Numbered from the stretch's first letter, positions 52,671-62,856 are shown. The stretch is DNA of 64,000 bases from an uncultured delta proteobacterium (GCA_903875445.1 CAIQWD010000056.1:50003-114002); one strand, 5' to 3'. Notes: generated from the sequence alone by a model not told the origin. Program-made: numbers and translations.

Positions 52671-55022
52671 CTATTTCAGTTGCGGTTTTTGTAATTTCTC
52701 TACCTTTCCGCGAATCGACTCATTCAGAGGTTCAAGCAGCAGCACCTGCTGGTATTCCTCCAATGCCCGATAAATAATCCCCTCACCGGCGTAATAATCG
52801 CCCAGCCATTCATGAAAGCGGGGATAATCCGGGATTTTTTCGATACCGAGCCGGAGAATCTCTAAAGCCTTCTCACTGTCTTTCTGCTGTCTGTAATAAG
52901 TATAGAGCGGGTCAAACCATTGGGGCAGAATTTTTCTTTCGTTGCAAAGAAAATCGAGGGCATGTTGCCAAAAATAAACCGCATCTTCAAGATTGCCCGT
53001 CCTCTCCAAAAAAGAACCGCACTGCATCCAACTGTCAACACTATTCGGTAAAATAGCGGCTAGCTCTTCCCTGGTGAAAGAAAAACTTTGCAGCAAGGGT
53101 ATCACCACTTTCACCAAATCGGGCGTCACAGCGATCGACTCGCGAAGAACCTCTATCGCTTTGGTCCGTTGCCTGGTTGCCAAGAGCCATTCGACGCGAG
53201 TTAACATAAGCTGATCTTTTTTGAGCGTCCGTTGCGAGCCCATTTTCAAAAAATAGTCTGCCTCTTTATGCCTGTCTTGCGGCAGTAATAATCCGATTCG
53301 TTGGAGAAAGGCCCCATCCAGGGGATCTTTCAGACTGGCGGTGACATACGAGCTCAGGGCCTCTTCAGGGTTTTTCAAATATCTCTGCACTTCTCCCTGA
53401 AAAAATGGATACAGACCCTCAGAGGGATCGAGCCGCGCCGCACTCTGCAGGGCTGAGGAAACCTCATGAAGACGTTGCTCCGACAGTTGTCTGCTTAGGT
53501 AGATGTTCTTCACGCTGTTATATTTGTACTGAGCCAGGGTCACACCCCCCTGCCCGAACAGCACTAGGCAGAAAAGAACGCCTCCGGAAAACATGAAAAT
53601 ATTTCGCGACAACCACGGACTTCTGGGTAGAAGGGTGGCATTCATTTGATAATGAAATCTTGTGTTCCCAGCCGCAACAAGAAGCCCGCAGATAAAGAAA
53701 AAATAGAGTCCGACAGCACCGTTATGCAAATTAAAATCGCTAATACTGTGGATCAGCGTGGCGACTATACCGGTAAGTGCCCCGATGCTCAAAAGTATCG
53801 AATAGCGATCCCGCCGACGTCGCAGCATTTGCCACCCTGAACGGATAATAACGATGACAAAGCAAGAAACGAGAAAGAAACTAATTATCCCGCCGTCAGT
53901 CAACAATTCAAGATAATCGTTATGGGCATGGTCATAAATTTCACTTCCTGGAAGAGTTCTATAATTCGGGAAAATAGCTATAAAAGTGCCAAAACCGCTG
54001 CCGGTCAGCCAAAATTCTTTAACTATCTGCCAGGAATTTACCCAGATCGGAAAACGGTTAATATCCACCTCACCGGAACTATTGATTATGCTGTCAAACC
54101 GTTGCACAATCGGATCCCAGCCAAACCACGAAACCGAGAGGATCAAACAGGAAATGATACCCACATAAAAGAGGCTGGAATATCGTGCCTCCTTCCAAGC
54201 CAGTAAAACAAAAAAGAACAGAAAGGACAGGGAAAAAGCAATAATCCCCCCCCTGCTCAGACTGATAAAGGTGGACGACGCCAAGATTAAGAGTCCGAAA
54301 CCAAGCAAAATGTAAAGATTACCGCCATCCTTTGAGAAAAAAGCGGCAATTCGCATGCGCAGGGATTCCCCGGAACTGACAACAGGCCGGTAATAGAGGG
54401 ACAGCGCAAGCACCAGAGGTGCGATAAGCTCTATATAGCCGCAGTATTGAGAACGATAAATCCACGGTCCGACTACCTGTTGGGCATTGGCTGGACCTGA
54501 GCGTAACCAATAGATTTTCCCCGGCGATGAAAACATTTGCAGAATAGCAATAAATCCGATACCGATAGCCAGCCAAGAGCAGATCATTACCGTCCGTTTC
54601 AAGCGATCTCCCTGACTGAGGGTCTGCACCGTCAAGATATAGAAGAATATATACATTGTTATTCGTATACTCTCCAGGACCGTGCCCTTTACATGAACGG
54701 AAAGCGGCATCCACCTATTCCCTTCAAGCAGGTCGTAAACAGGTTTATAAATCTGATATGTTTCCGGAGATAGAAATTTTACTGCACCTACCGGTAGAGG
54801 AATGATCTGTACGACCATCCACCCGACCAGAAGAAGGAGAGGAATGAGACCAGGAACATGGAGAAGCTTCTCAGCGGATTTGGTCTTTCGCAGACAGAAA
54901 GTAAAGACTGAAGCGGCAATGAAGATCTGCAGAATCAACAGGGACCACTGTTCCGCAGTGCCAAATGCCAGAGGCGCAAAAATCAGGGTAATGATAAAGA
55001 GGACATAGGAAGTTTTTGTCAC
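52671..55022 (-). CDS. O-antigen ligase/polymerase (Wzy/WaaL) with C-terminal TPR-like repeats
   Basis: Multi-TM; ...GSGFGTFIAIFPNYRTLPGSEIYDHAHNDYLELLTDGGI; TPR-like tail. Confidence 0.9.
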   Translation of the reverse strand: MTKTSYVLFIITLIFAPLAFGTAEQWSLLILQIFIAASVFTFCLRKTKSAEKLLHVPGLIPLLLLVGWMVVQIIPLPVGAVKFLSPETYQIYKPVYDLLEGNRWMPLSVHVKGTVLESIRITMYIFFYILTVQTLSQGDRLKRTVMICSWLAIGIGFIAILQMFSSPGKIYWLRSGPANAQQVVGPWIYRSQYCGYIELIAPLVLALSLYYRPVVSSGESLRMRIAAFFSKDGGNLYILLGFGLLILASSTFISLSRGGIIAFSLSFLFFFVLLAWKEARYSSLFYVGIISCLILSVSWFGWDPIVQRFDSIINSSGEVDINRFPIWVNSWQIVKEFWLTGSGFGTFIAIFPNYRTLPGSEIYDHAHNDYLELLTDGGIISFFLVSCFVIVIIRSGWQMLRRRRDRYSILLSIGALTGIVATLIHSISDFNLHNGAVGLYFFFICGLLVAAGNTRFHYQMNATLLPRSPWLSRNIFMFSGGVLFCLVLFGQGGVTLAQYKYNSVKNIYLSRQLSEQRLHEVSSALQSAARLDPSEGLYPFFQGEVQRYLKNPEEALSSYVTASLKDPLDGAFLQRIGLLLPQDRHKEADYFLKMGSQRTLKKDQLMLTRVEWLLATRQRTKAIEVLRESIAVTPDLVKVVIPLLQSFSFTREELAAILPNSVDSWMQCGSFLERTGNLEDAVYFWQHALDFLCNERKILPQWFDPLYTYYRQQKDSEKALEILRLGIEKIPDYPRFHEWLGDYYAGEGIIYRALEEYQQVLLLEPLNESIRGKVEKLQKPQLK

Positions 55023-55058
55023 GACCGGGCCGAAATGTAAAATAATCCTGCAATAATT

Positions 55059-57308
55059 CTAGCCGACATTGTCCTTGGCATAATACGCTGTATATCCGGA
55101 GTAATAGGACCCAGCGCTGTGGCTTTTATTCAACCCGTTCAAGACAAACCCGAGGAAATGGCACTGCACATCCTTCAATTTTTTCAAGCCGCTCTGCATT
55201 ATATCATAGGTCGTTACCCCGGCCTTAACCACAACCACCGTACCATCGACCAGTTGCGTCAGAATCAGGCTATCGGTAACACTCTGTACCGGTGGCGAAT
55301 CGATCAGAACAAAATCGAAGTTCTCAGCCATTTTTTCAATAAGAACCTTCAGTTTTTTTGAACCTACCAGCTCGGACGGGTTGGGAGGGATAGTTCCCGA
55401 AGTAATTACAAAAATCTCTTCACCGGCAACCTTGTGAACAATATTTTCATTGAGATTGCCGGTTAGATAGTTGCTCAATCCCTTGTCATTTTGCATAGCG
55501 AACACTGAATGGACTCTCGGTCTCCGCAGGTCGCAATCGATTATTAGAACCTTTTTGTTACCCTGACTAAACACCCGGGCAATATTGATGGTCGTCGAGG
55601 TCTTCCCCTCACCCGGCCCCATGCTGGTCACCAAGATCGTTCTCGGAGGGTGCTCAGCCGATGACAGCAACAGTCCGGAGCGGATGAGTCGATAGCTTTC
55701 GGCAAGCGGCGACAGCGGTTTTTGGACAATATACGACTCAATATTCTTGCTCTTTTCCTTGAGTTTTTCCACAGCCCCAAGGACGGTCAAACCATAGCGG
55801 CTTTCCAAATCCTTTTCCGACTGAATCGTATTATCGAGATACTCTATCAGAAAAACACAGCCAATACCGGCGACCAACCCCAAAAGAAGACCGATGGCCA
55901 GGTTGCTTGTTTTATTCGGTGTTGAGGGTGCACCAGGCAAGGCAGCATTTTTTATTACCCAGACATTGACGCTCTGTGACTGCTCGGTAACTCCTTCTTT
56001 TTTAATGCTGGAGGTCAGGGATTCGTATACCACGCGATTGGCGTCGACATCCCGCTTCATTATCGAATATTGGATGAACTTCTCGTTCAGGTTGAGCAGT
56101 TCACCCTTGGTCGAAGTGAGCATTTCTTCGAGGTTTTTCTCCTGCGACTTTGCCAATTCATAAGAATTCTTGGTCGCGGCAATGACCCGATTGATCTCAG
56201 CCTGCTGTTGACTTATCAGTTCTCTGAGTTCATCATTTGCCTTGATCATCACCGGATGTTTCTCGCCATATTTTTTTGACAATTCGCTGATATTTTGCCG
56301 GGACTTAAAGATAGTCTCTCTCAGGCTTTTCAGTACTTCATTGCCGGCGAACAGCGGGATATTTTCCAGTTGAAAGACATTTTTGCCAGCTGCCTCAATC
56401 TGTTTCAATACCCCTTCCAACACTCTTCTGTCTGTCTGTGCTTTGGACAGTTGCGAACTGAACTCCGTCAACCGCTGCGGAGAAATTGCCAGTTTATTCT
56501 CAACCGTTACCAGATCGTTGGCCCGCATATAGTTCTGCATGGCCATTTCCGATGCCTCAAGCTTCTTTCTCTCATCCTGGGCCTTGCTCGTCATCCATTG
56601 CAGAGCATAACGGCTGGTGGTGAGTTTCATATCGAGAATTTCTTCCATATATGCCTTGGCTACCGCATCGGCTACCAGTTTGGCGATGGCTGGAGACTTG
56701 TCGCTAAAGGAGATACGTACTATTTTAGTGTTTTTCACAGGCTCGACCAGCAGCCTGCCTTGCACCATTGAGGCAATGGTATCCTCATCCGACAGGGGTT
56801 CAACGCTTAATCCGGACCCCTCACCATTCTGCCGTTTTTCACCTTGTACCTCACCTTTCAAGGGAATTATGATTTTCTCGACAAAGTCTTGCAGCCCGGA
56901 TTTAATGTCGCTGAAAAATGACGGGGTGTCATTTTTCCCCTCAAGGAAAAAGCTTCGGTAGGTGGTGCTCAGTTTCAGGCTGTCCACGACTCTTCTTGCT
57001 ACCTTGGCGCTTCTAATAATCGCCGACTGGGTGTCGAGAAAATCGGGGTCATAAGAGGAGTAGTATTGTCTTTCAAGACCGGATTGAGCATTGTTCCGTT
57101 CTATCAAAACATCGGTGTCCGAAGTATAAATAGGAACGGTTGAGAAGGTCTTGATAACCGTGATCAAAAAGATGACAATCAGAAAGGTGAAAACAATAAA
57201 TTTTCTTTTCCGGAGAATTATGAAATAATCTCGGATATTAATCTCCTGCTCGACATCCTCCTCGCGAAAACGTTCCTGCTCCTGATAATTCTGCATGCTG
57301 GTATTCAC
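55059..57308 (-). CDS. Wzz-BY-kinase fusion (polysaccharide co-polymerase / tyrosine autokinase)
   Basis: Wzz N-terminus; Walker A SMGPGEGKTSTTINIARVF; Walker A' LIIDCDLRRPRVH; Tyr-rich tail YYSGYTAYY. Confidence 0.95.
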   Translation of the reverse strand: MNTSMQNYQEQERFREEDVEQEINIRDYFIILRKRKFIVFTFLIVIFLITVIKTFSTVPIYTSDTDVLIERNNAQSGLERQYYSSYDPDFLDTQSAIIRSAKVARRVVDSLKLSTTYRSFFLEGKNDTPSFFSDIKSGLQDFVEKIIIPLKGEVQGEKRQNGEGSGLSVEPLSDEDTIASMVQGRLLVEPVKNTKIVRISFSDKSPAIAKLVADAVAKAYMEEILDMKLTTSRYALQWMTSKAQDERKKLEASEMAMQNYMRANDLVTVENKLAISPQRLTEFSSQLSKAQTDRRVLEGVLKQIEAAGKNVFQLENIPLFAGNEVLKSLRETIFKSRQNISELSKKYGEKHPVMIKANDELRELISQQQAEINRVIAATKNSYELAKSQEKNLEEMLTSTKGELLNLNEKFIQYSIMKRDVDANRVVYESLTSSIKKEGVTEQSQSVNVWVIKNAALPGAPSTPNKTSNLAIGLLLGLVAGIGCVFLIEYLDNTIQSEKDLESRYGLTVLGAVEKLKEKSKNIESYIVQKPLSPLAESYRLIRSGLLLSSAEHPPRTILVTSMGPGEGKTSTTINIARVFSQGNKKVLIIDCDLRRPRVHSVFAMQNDKGLSNYLTGNLNENIVHKVAGEEIFVITSGTIPPNPSELVGSKKLKVLIEKMAENFDFVLIDSPPVQSVTDSLILTQLVDGTVVVVKAGVTTYDIMQSGLKKLKDVQCHFLGFVLNGLNKSHSAGSYYSGYTAYYAKDNVG

Positions 57309-57341
57309 TTAATAGAAAAATAAGAGGGGAAAATAGACTTA

Positions 57342-58151
57342 CTAAAAGAAGCTTTCCGGAACGACAATTACATCATTTTTAAGAACGGCTGTATCAAGAT
57401 TGACATCCTTCATCACGTTCTTCTTGTCACCCTCCATGCGGATGATGGAAACGCTGGACTTTGAAGCCTTGCCGGTAAACCCTCTGGCAAGGGCCACCAA
57501 TTTGAGAACCGTGGTGCCGTCGCCACAGGGATAAGTGCCGGGAGTACCTACTTCACCGGTGACATAACACATCCCGGCCCCGGAGATATAGACGGTATCT
57601 TCGTCATTGATCTGGATGTTTTGATCCAAATCGCCACCTTTGACAAGTGAAATCAAATTAATGGGGATTACCGAATCCTTATCACCGACCTTTCTCTTGA
57701 TCGTAGCGGTATCTCCGGCATCCTTGTCTAAACCGCCTGCTTTGGAAACCAACTCAAGAAAAGTGGTCGGTCCACTCAATTCGATAATACCGGGGTTTCT
57801 GACATTGCCGAGAATAACCACCTTCCTGCTGCGGAATTCATCGACAAAGACGTTGATCTGCGGATTGACGATATAACCGTTAGCAAAAAGCCCGGTTAAT
57901 TTTTCGGTAATGGCGGAAATGGATAATTTGTTGACATTCACTGCTCCCAGCAACGGTACAACAATCGTGCCGTTGCTGGAAACTCGAACTTTGGTTTTGA
58001 GATCATCATTGTTATAAACAATGATACTGATGACATCACCGGGCCCTACCTGATACTCTCCACTGAATACCTGATTTTTTCCAAACAAAACCAGAAAGGC
58101 CAAAAAAACAGTCGGAAGTATTTTTTTAAAACGACTCGTCATCAGATGCAA
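57342..58151 (-). CDS. Polysaccharide export outer-membrane protein (Wza-like, SLBB)
   Basis: YQVGPGDVISIIVYNNDDLKTKVRVSSNGTIVVPLLGAVNVNKLS; SLBB repeats. Confidence 0.93.
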   Translation of the reverse strand: MHLMTSRFKKILPTVFLAFLVLFGKNQVFSGEYQVGPGDVISIIVYNNDDLKTKVRVSSNGTIVVPLLGAVNVNKLSISAITEKLTGLFANGYIVNPQINVFVDEFRSRKVVILGNVRNPGIIELSGPTTFLELVSKAGGLDKDAGDTATIKRKVGDKDSVIPINLISLVKGGDLDQNIQINDEDTVYISGAGMCYVTGEVGTPGTYPCGDGTTVLKLVALARGFTGKASKSSVSIIRMEGDKKNVMKDVNLDTAVLKNDVIVVPESFF

Positions 58152-58232
58152 AATAACCTGGCAAAAGGAAAAATACCTCTACGCTTCTCCGGAGATATTC
58201 AATCGATATTTACTAGTTTATCGGGGTTAGGA

Positions 58233-59666
58233 TCATAAGGCAAATTTAATATTCGCAAAAACCGTGTTCGTTTGATAGTCAAAGAGATTATCAGTCGAAT
58301 CGCGTTTTTCAAATTGATATGACACCTCACCCATCAGCCATTCACGAAAAAGATATTGGGCTGCCGGTTTTAAAGAAAAGTAGGTATCATCCCTATTCTG
58401 GGAGATAAGTTGCGAATACTTGGCATCCTCAAATTTGGCGTCAAAAGTGCCGCTGATTTTATCGGTAAATTTTTGATTATAACCAAGGGTTACACCCAGA
58501 ACAGTTTTGTCGGAAGCGACCGTACTATCGGTTTCTTCGTTTGTTCTATATGCATCCAAGGAAAATTTGGTCTTTTCGGTCATCTTGTAGACAGCCTGTA
58601 CATCAGCGGCTAGCCCAGTGAAATCACTCCGTTTAGTAGCAACGTTATCATTGTTTTGATATTCCTTATTCTGAACACCGGCTTTGGCAAACAATGCCAC
58701 TTTTTCTGTAGTATCCCACTTAAAACCACCGTAGATAAAATTCTGTCGGTTATCATTTTGCGTTGCAGTATCGTACTTGACATCGACAAATTTCCCCTCA
58801 AGAAAGACCGCGGTCTTTACACTATAGTTGAAGTACCCATACAGATCAAAAGCATTATCAACACGATCCTTAAAAGCATCGAGATCTTTATCATAAGAAA
58901 GATAAAAATTTGAATAATCTAACTTAGCACGCAATTTCTCGGTAATATTCCAATCTGCGGTTGCTACTCCGATATTAGAATCAAACTTGCTCTCAAAAAC
59001 ACTGCCGTTGGAACCGGGATTGGAGCCAACATCAAAGCGATCCGCACCGCGAGTAAATCTGTCCACAGCCATCAACGACAAGCCACCACGCATATTATAG
59101 CGGAACATCCCCTCGCCGAGGCCATTAACCGTATTTAACTCGGAATCAGTGGAATAAAGCTTAAAATCCGCCCCCCCAAGGGCATATGCTTGAAAGCGAT
59201 CAGTTCCTTCATAATCTTTGGATTGTAAGGCCAAGCCTCCCGGAGAGGTATTGTTGGTAGCCAAGGTCACCGGAATATCCTTCTTTCTTGGTAACGAGAA
59301 CCAAACAGCCGGCGACAAAGTCGTTAAGACATTGGAGGTTTTGTTTTTTTCCAAATTATAAAGATTGTCGGTATACTCTTCCTGCACCATAGCATTGATA
59401 TGGATATACCCGCCATTGCCGCCAAGGAGGTTATCTTCTTCAGACATTTTTGCGTCTTCCGGTAACAGCGAAACCTTATCTCCAGCGCTATGTCCTACCG
59501 GTATGTCCTGCACTACCCCGATTCCACCAGCGGGAGCCGGACCATTACCGGAACCGACAACCGTCAGTTGTTGAATCTGAATAGCCTGGACAGGACTATT
59601 CAGCATCAACAACCCGGAACAGGCTACAACCCCTGCGAACAAAGAAGTAACTTTTTTCGACCCCAT
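58233..59666 (-). CDS. Outer-membrane beta-barrel protein of EPS locus
   Basis: Signal peptide, alternating hydrophobic strands, terminal ...TVFANIKFAL. Confidence 0.75.
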   Translation of the reverse strand: MGSKKVTSLFAGVVACSGLLMLNSPVQAIQIQQLTVVGSGNGPAPAGGIGVVQDIPVGHSAGDKVSLLPEDAKMSEEDNLLGGNGGYIHINAMVQEEYTDNLYNLEKNKTSNVLTTLSPAVWFSLPRKKDIPVTLATNNTSPGGLALQSKDYEGTDRFQAYALGGADFKLYSTDSELNTVNGLGEGMFRYNMRGGLSLMAVDRFTRGADRFDVGSNPGSNGSVFESKFDSNIGVATADWNITEKLRAKLDYSNFYLSYDKDLDAFKDRVDNAFDLYGYFNYSVKTAVFLEGKFVDVKYDTATQNDNRQNFIYGGFKWDTTEKVALFAKAGVQNKEYQNNDNVATKRSDFTGLAADVQAVYKMTEKTKFSLDAYRTNEETDSTVASDKTVLGVTLGYNQKFTDKISGTFDAKFEDAKYSQLISQNRDDTYFSLKPAAQYLFREWLMGEVSYQFEKRDSTDNLFDYQTNTVFANIKFAL

Positions 59667-59689
59667 TCTCCCCCCCCTTTTTAAGCACA

Positions 59690-59733
59690 GAAAAAAGTCG
59701 TTACCAGCAGCACATTAGCTTTGATAACGACTT
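59690..59733 (-). terminator. Terminator after the 142-aa secreted protein gene
   Basis: aagtcgtta...taacgactt; minus strand continues ttttttc. Confidence 0.7.
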
Positions 59734-59759
59734 CAATTCCCCCTAACTCCCTGCCAACA

Positions 59760-60188
59760 TCAAAAAGTTGACGGACTAGCGAAAGAACCACCTCGCCCAC
59801 CACTGGGGGTCGCGAAACTCGGACCGGTGGCAACTGGTGTATATGCCTGACTGTCGGCAACCCGGTCTCCACACTCGTCGATGCTCTTTTTGTAACCGGC
59901 AACAACAATAGGTTCCGAGATTTTCCATTTTTCTGCCGCCGCCCTGATGTCCTGACCGCTGGCCCCGGCACAGTACAGCGCTCGCACTAGATTTTGCGGG
60001 TTGAGCCCTTCGATTTCAAGACCAACCTCAACAATCAAGTCTGGGTTTCTTCCATCTTTTAAAGCTTTTTCTACTGCCTTATCAATACCTTCGGTGCTAT
60101 AAGTATCACGAAAATCGACCATCCATTCCGCGCAGGCAATGGAAACGCTGAAAAGAACCATTACACAAGCAATCCCAAATTTTTTCAT
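59760..60188 (-). CDS. Small secreted protein of unknown function
   Basis: Signal peptide MKKFGIACVMVLFSVSIACA; conserved-looking core with two Cys; Gly/Ser-rich tail; RBS aaggaggt. Confidence 0.65.
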   Translation of the reverse strand: MKKFGIACVMVLFSVSIACAEWMVDFRDTYSTEGIDKAVEKALKDGRNPDLIVEVGLEIEGLNPQNLVRALYCAGASGQDIRAAAEKWKISEPIVVAGYKKSIDECGDRVADSQAYTPVATGPSFATPSGGRGGSFASPSTF

Positions 60189-60301
60189 AGGTACCTCCTT
60201 GAAGTAGAAACCGTGGCAATCTCATCCTTCAAATTATTATTTTAAAATCTGATCGTATATCCACATAGTAAACAACATCATTAATTCATCTACAATCTTT
60301 T

Positions 60302-60317
60302 TGCAATGACTATACCA
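60302..60317 (-). promoter_or_regulatory. Possible sigma-54 promoter for the small secreted protein
   Basis: Minus strand TGGTATAGTCATTGCA: GG-N10-GC with TTGCA at -12; -24 box weak. Confidence 0.35.
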
Positions 60318-60541
60318 TTATAAAATAATTTCAAAAACATCAAAATACTGGTTAATTAACGTCGAACTCGTCTTATCCGGCCTATCCGTCACCTGATTTT
60401 TCGGATTCGCGGAAAAAACTGTTCCGTAAATACGGAAGAACATGCTCTTCGTCGTCACATAACAAAGCCAATTTTCACCAGAATCTTCAATAAACTTCGC
60501 GAATGGCGAATTGTTCCAAGATATTTAGAAAATCGCAACAA

Positions 60542-62002
60542 TCATTTCTTTTTGAATTTCACTAAAAACTTAAAAACCACCTGCTCCTGATCACCACCAA
60601 ACTCCAGGAACCTGAAACCATGGTAGTAAGTATTGCCATGCTCTGAAAACCACAGGTGTTCGGCAGGCAACTCAAGAGAGTGGAATTCCGAATCAAGGGG
60701 AAAGGTAATTTTTGCAACCACTCTGTCAAGGAGGCAATCTAATTGCGGAAGAGAGGCCATAAATCCATCATTGGAGATGTTCAAAACGCTGCCGGAAAAC
60801 ACCAAATTTCTATCGCGTTCCTGGCAGGTGAATGAAAGTTCGACATCATACCTCGGTGACTTTCTGAGAATACGGAAAAAATTCAACCTGCTCGACAGAA
60901 TTCGATGAACCCAAAAAGCTCGGCCGCCTGTTTCTTCATGTTTCTTGGTATATTTAAGACTGGCCCGCATCAAACGTATGATGAAGAAGGAAGATATGAC
61001 ATACACAATAAAATAAACGAGAAATACAGCGAAAAGGCTGGCATCCGACAATTTGTAGAGAGGCCCGAGTAGGCTGGTAAGGCTCAGCAGGGTGGTAACA
61101 CCTAGGATCACTTTGACGGCCAGGACTCTGCCCATACCTAACCTCATAAAAATATGGTGCAAGTGGTAACGGTCAGCTTTGAAGGGATTCTGGCCACGAA
61201 GTATTCTTTTCCCCATGACCGTAATGGTATCGGTTATCGGCACGGCGAGAATCAGTAGAGGGACAACGGGACTGACATGGGCGTTGCTGCCCTGAGTCAA
61301 TGCCAGCGCCATAAATGCAAGCGAAAACCCCAGGCACAAGCTCCCCGCATCACCCATGAACATCGTCGAAGGATACCAGTTGAACCGTAGAAAACCTAGG
61401 ACCGCGCCAGCCAACGCCAGATTGAGCAGCATCAGTGTCTCATCTCCCCCAATCGATGCATGGATGGCAAAAATGATAAAAGCGACAAAAGAAATCCCGC
61501 CAGCCAACCCATCAAGACCGTCGACCAGATTTATGGCATTGATGACGCCTACGACACAAAAAATGGTCACTCCCCAGATAAGCCAGGAAATGTCCGGCAA
61601 AATGATCGGCCCCAAACCGCATAAATCACCAAAGGAAACAAGACTCACCTTGCTGAAATATATCAATAAAAGGCTGGCGAGAATCTGCGCGAGAAACTTT
61701 TGCTTATGGCCCATTTCCTTAAAATCGTCGAGAAAACCGACAAAAAGCAAGATGGACAATCCGAGGAAATAACCCCGCAGGCCGGCAATGGGAATAAAGA
61801 TAAGCGAACAGAAGGTGGCCGAGATCACCATACCTATACCACCAACCAAAGGCCGAGGGATTTTATGAATCTTTCTTTTTTCGGAAGGCTTATCTAAGAG
61901 ACCGATAACCTTGGCAATCCGTGCCAATTTGGGGAGCACGAGCATTGAAGAAAACAGGGCGACCAGAAAGACCAAAAAAATTCTTATTTCAAGATTGAGC
62001 AT
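60542..62002 (-). CDS. WecA/MraY-type undecaprenyl-phosphate glycosyl-1-phosphate transferase with C-terminal PilZ domain
   Basis: DKPSEKRKIHKIPRPLVGG; NAINLVDGLDGLAGG; FMGDAGSLCLG; HHIFMRLGM; then RKSPR...NISNDG PilZ signature. Confidence 0.92.
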   Translation of the reverse strand: MLNLEIRIFLVFLVALFSSMLVLPKLARIAKVIGLLDKPSEKRKIHKIPRPLVGGIGMVISATFCSLIFIPIAGLRGYFLGLSILLFVGFLDDFKEMGHKQKFLAQILASLLLIYFSKVSLVSFGDLCGLGPIILPDISWLIWGVTIFCVVGVINAINLVDGLDGLAGGISFVAFIIFAIHASIGGDETLMLLNLALAGAVLGFLRFNWYPSTMFMGDAGSLCLGFSLAFMALALTQGSNAHVSPVVPLLILAVPITDTITVMGKRILRGQNPFKADRYHLHHIFMRLGMGRVLAVKVILGVTTLLSLTSLLGPLYKLSDASLFAVFLVYFIVYVISSFFIIRLMRASLKYTKKHEETGGRAFWVHRILSSRLNFFRILRKSPRYDVELSFTCQERDRNLVFSGSVLNISNDGFMASLPQLDCLLDRVVAKITFPLDSEFHSLELPAEHLWFSEHGNTYYHGFRFLEFGGDQEQVVFKFLVKFKKK

Positions 62003-62422
62003 GATTCAGCTCCGCAGCAAAATGACACATTACAAAACAGTATAAAACGGATATTCCTATTTGACGGCAACTGTTTGATTGGATTTGATTCGATTATCAA
62101 TAACCGATTGTCTCACAATGCATGTTGTCATTCATTAAAAGCGAGGAGAAACCATCGGACAGTTGTGTTGTAAGCAAACGCTCCTCGCCTGACAGTAAAA
62201 ACCCTTTATGTTAGCATACATACGAAGGAGATGACAGTCGTTTTTTCTTTACGTTGACAAAAAAGATGATGAATCCATACTATGGCATTATAAGAGCAAA
62301 TATCGTGCCGAAGGAAAATGGGATCATTATCTGGAATTCATCAGAAGTTGAAACCTGCCCCGGTTGAGCTGCTTTTGACACCCAACGCGCTCATCCGAAT
62401 GCTCGTAGAAGACGATCCCAAC

Positions 62423-62728
62423 CTAGCAAAACCTGCCTTTCCGCTTTCTGTCGGCATCAACCACTCCCCTGAGCACCTTGAACAAGTCCGAGTATTGTTG
62501 GGCCTCATCAATGATTACCTGATCCGTGTTCAGGCTAAAAAAGGCAACAGGATCGCCGCTGATAAGCTGGTAGTCATCCGGGCTTTCAAGGTCATAGTAT
62601 TTCCAGTCACCTCGTAATCCACGAACCAAGGTCGATTTTCCGCATTGTCTCGGCCCGATGATGGCCACTACCGGAAACATATCGAGCAGCCGCGTGATTT
62701 TCTCTTCAAGAACCCGTTTCTTATCCAT
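62423..62728 (-). pseudogene. Truncated AAA_14/DUF4143-type ATPase (N-terminal fragment)
   Basis: VVAIIGPRQCGKSTLVRGLRGDWKYYDLESPDDYQLISGDPVAFFSLNTDQVIIDEAQQYSDLFKVLRGVVDADRKRKGRF then premature stop. Confidence 0.8.
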
Positions 62729-62856
62729 GATACAGCCAATAATAAATAACCATTGGTCTTTTTCCGTTTAAACAAAAAGACGACCTTATAACTGATTGTA
62801 ATTCGATAAAAACTCAGGTAGTGTCAAATAAGGAAATTTTCATTCATGAGGCTTCA

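Noticed and set aside
62318-62617. 99-aa + strand ORF
   Set aside because: Antisense to the AAA_14 fragment; no independent support
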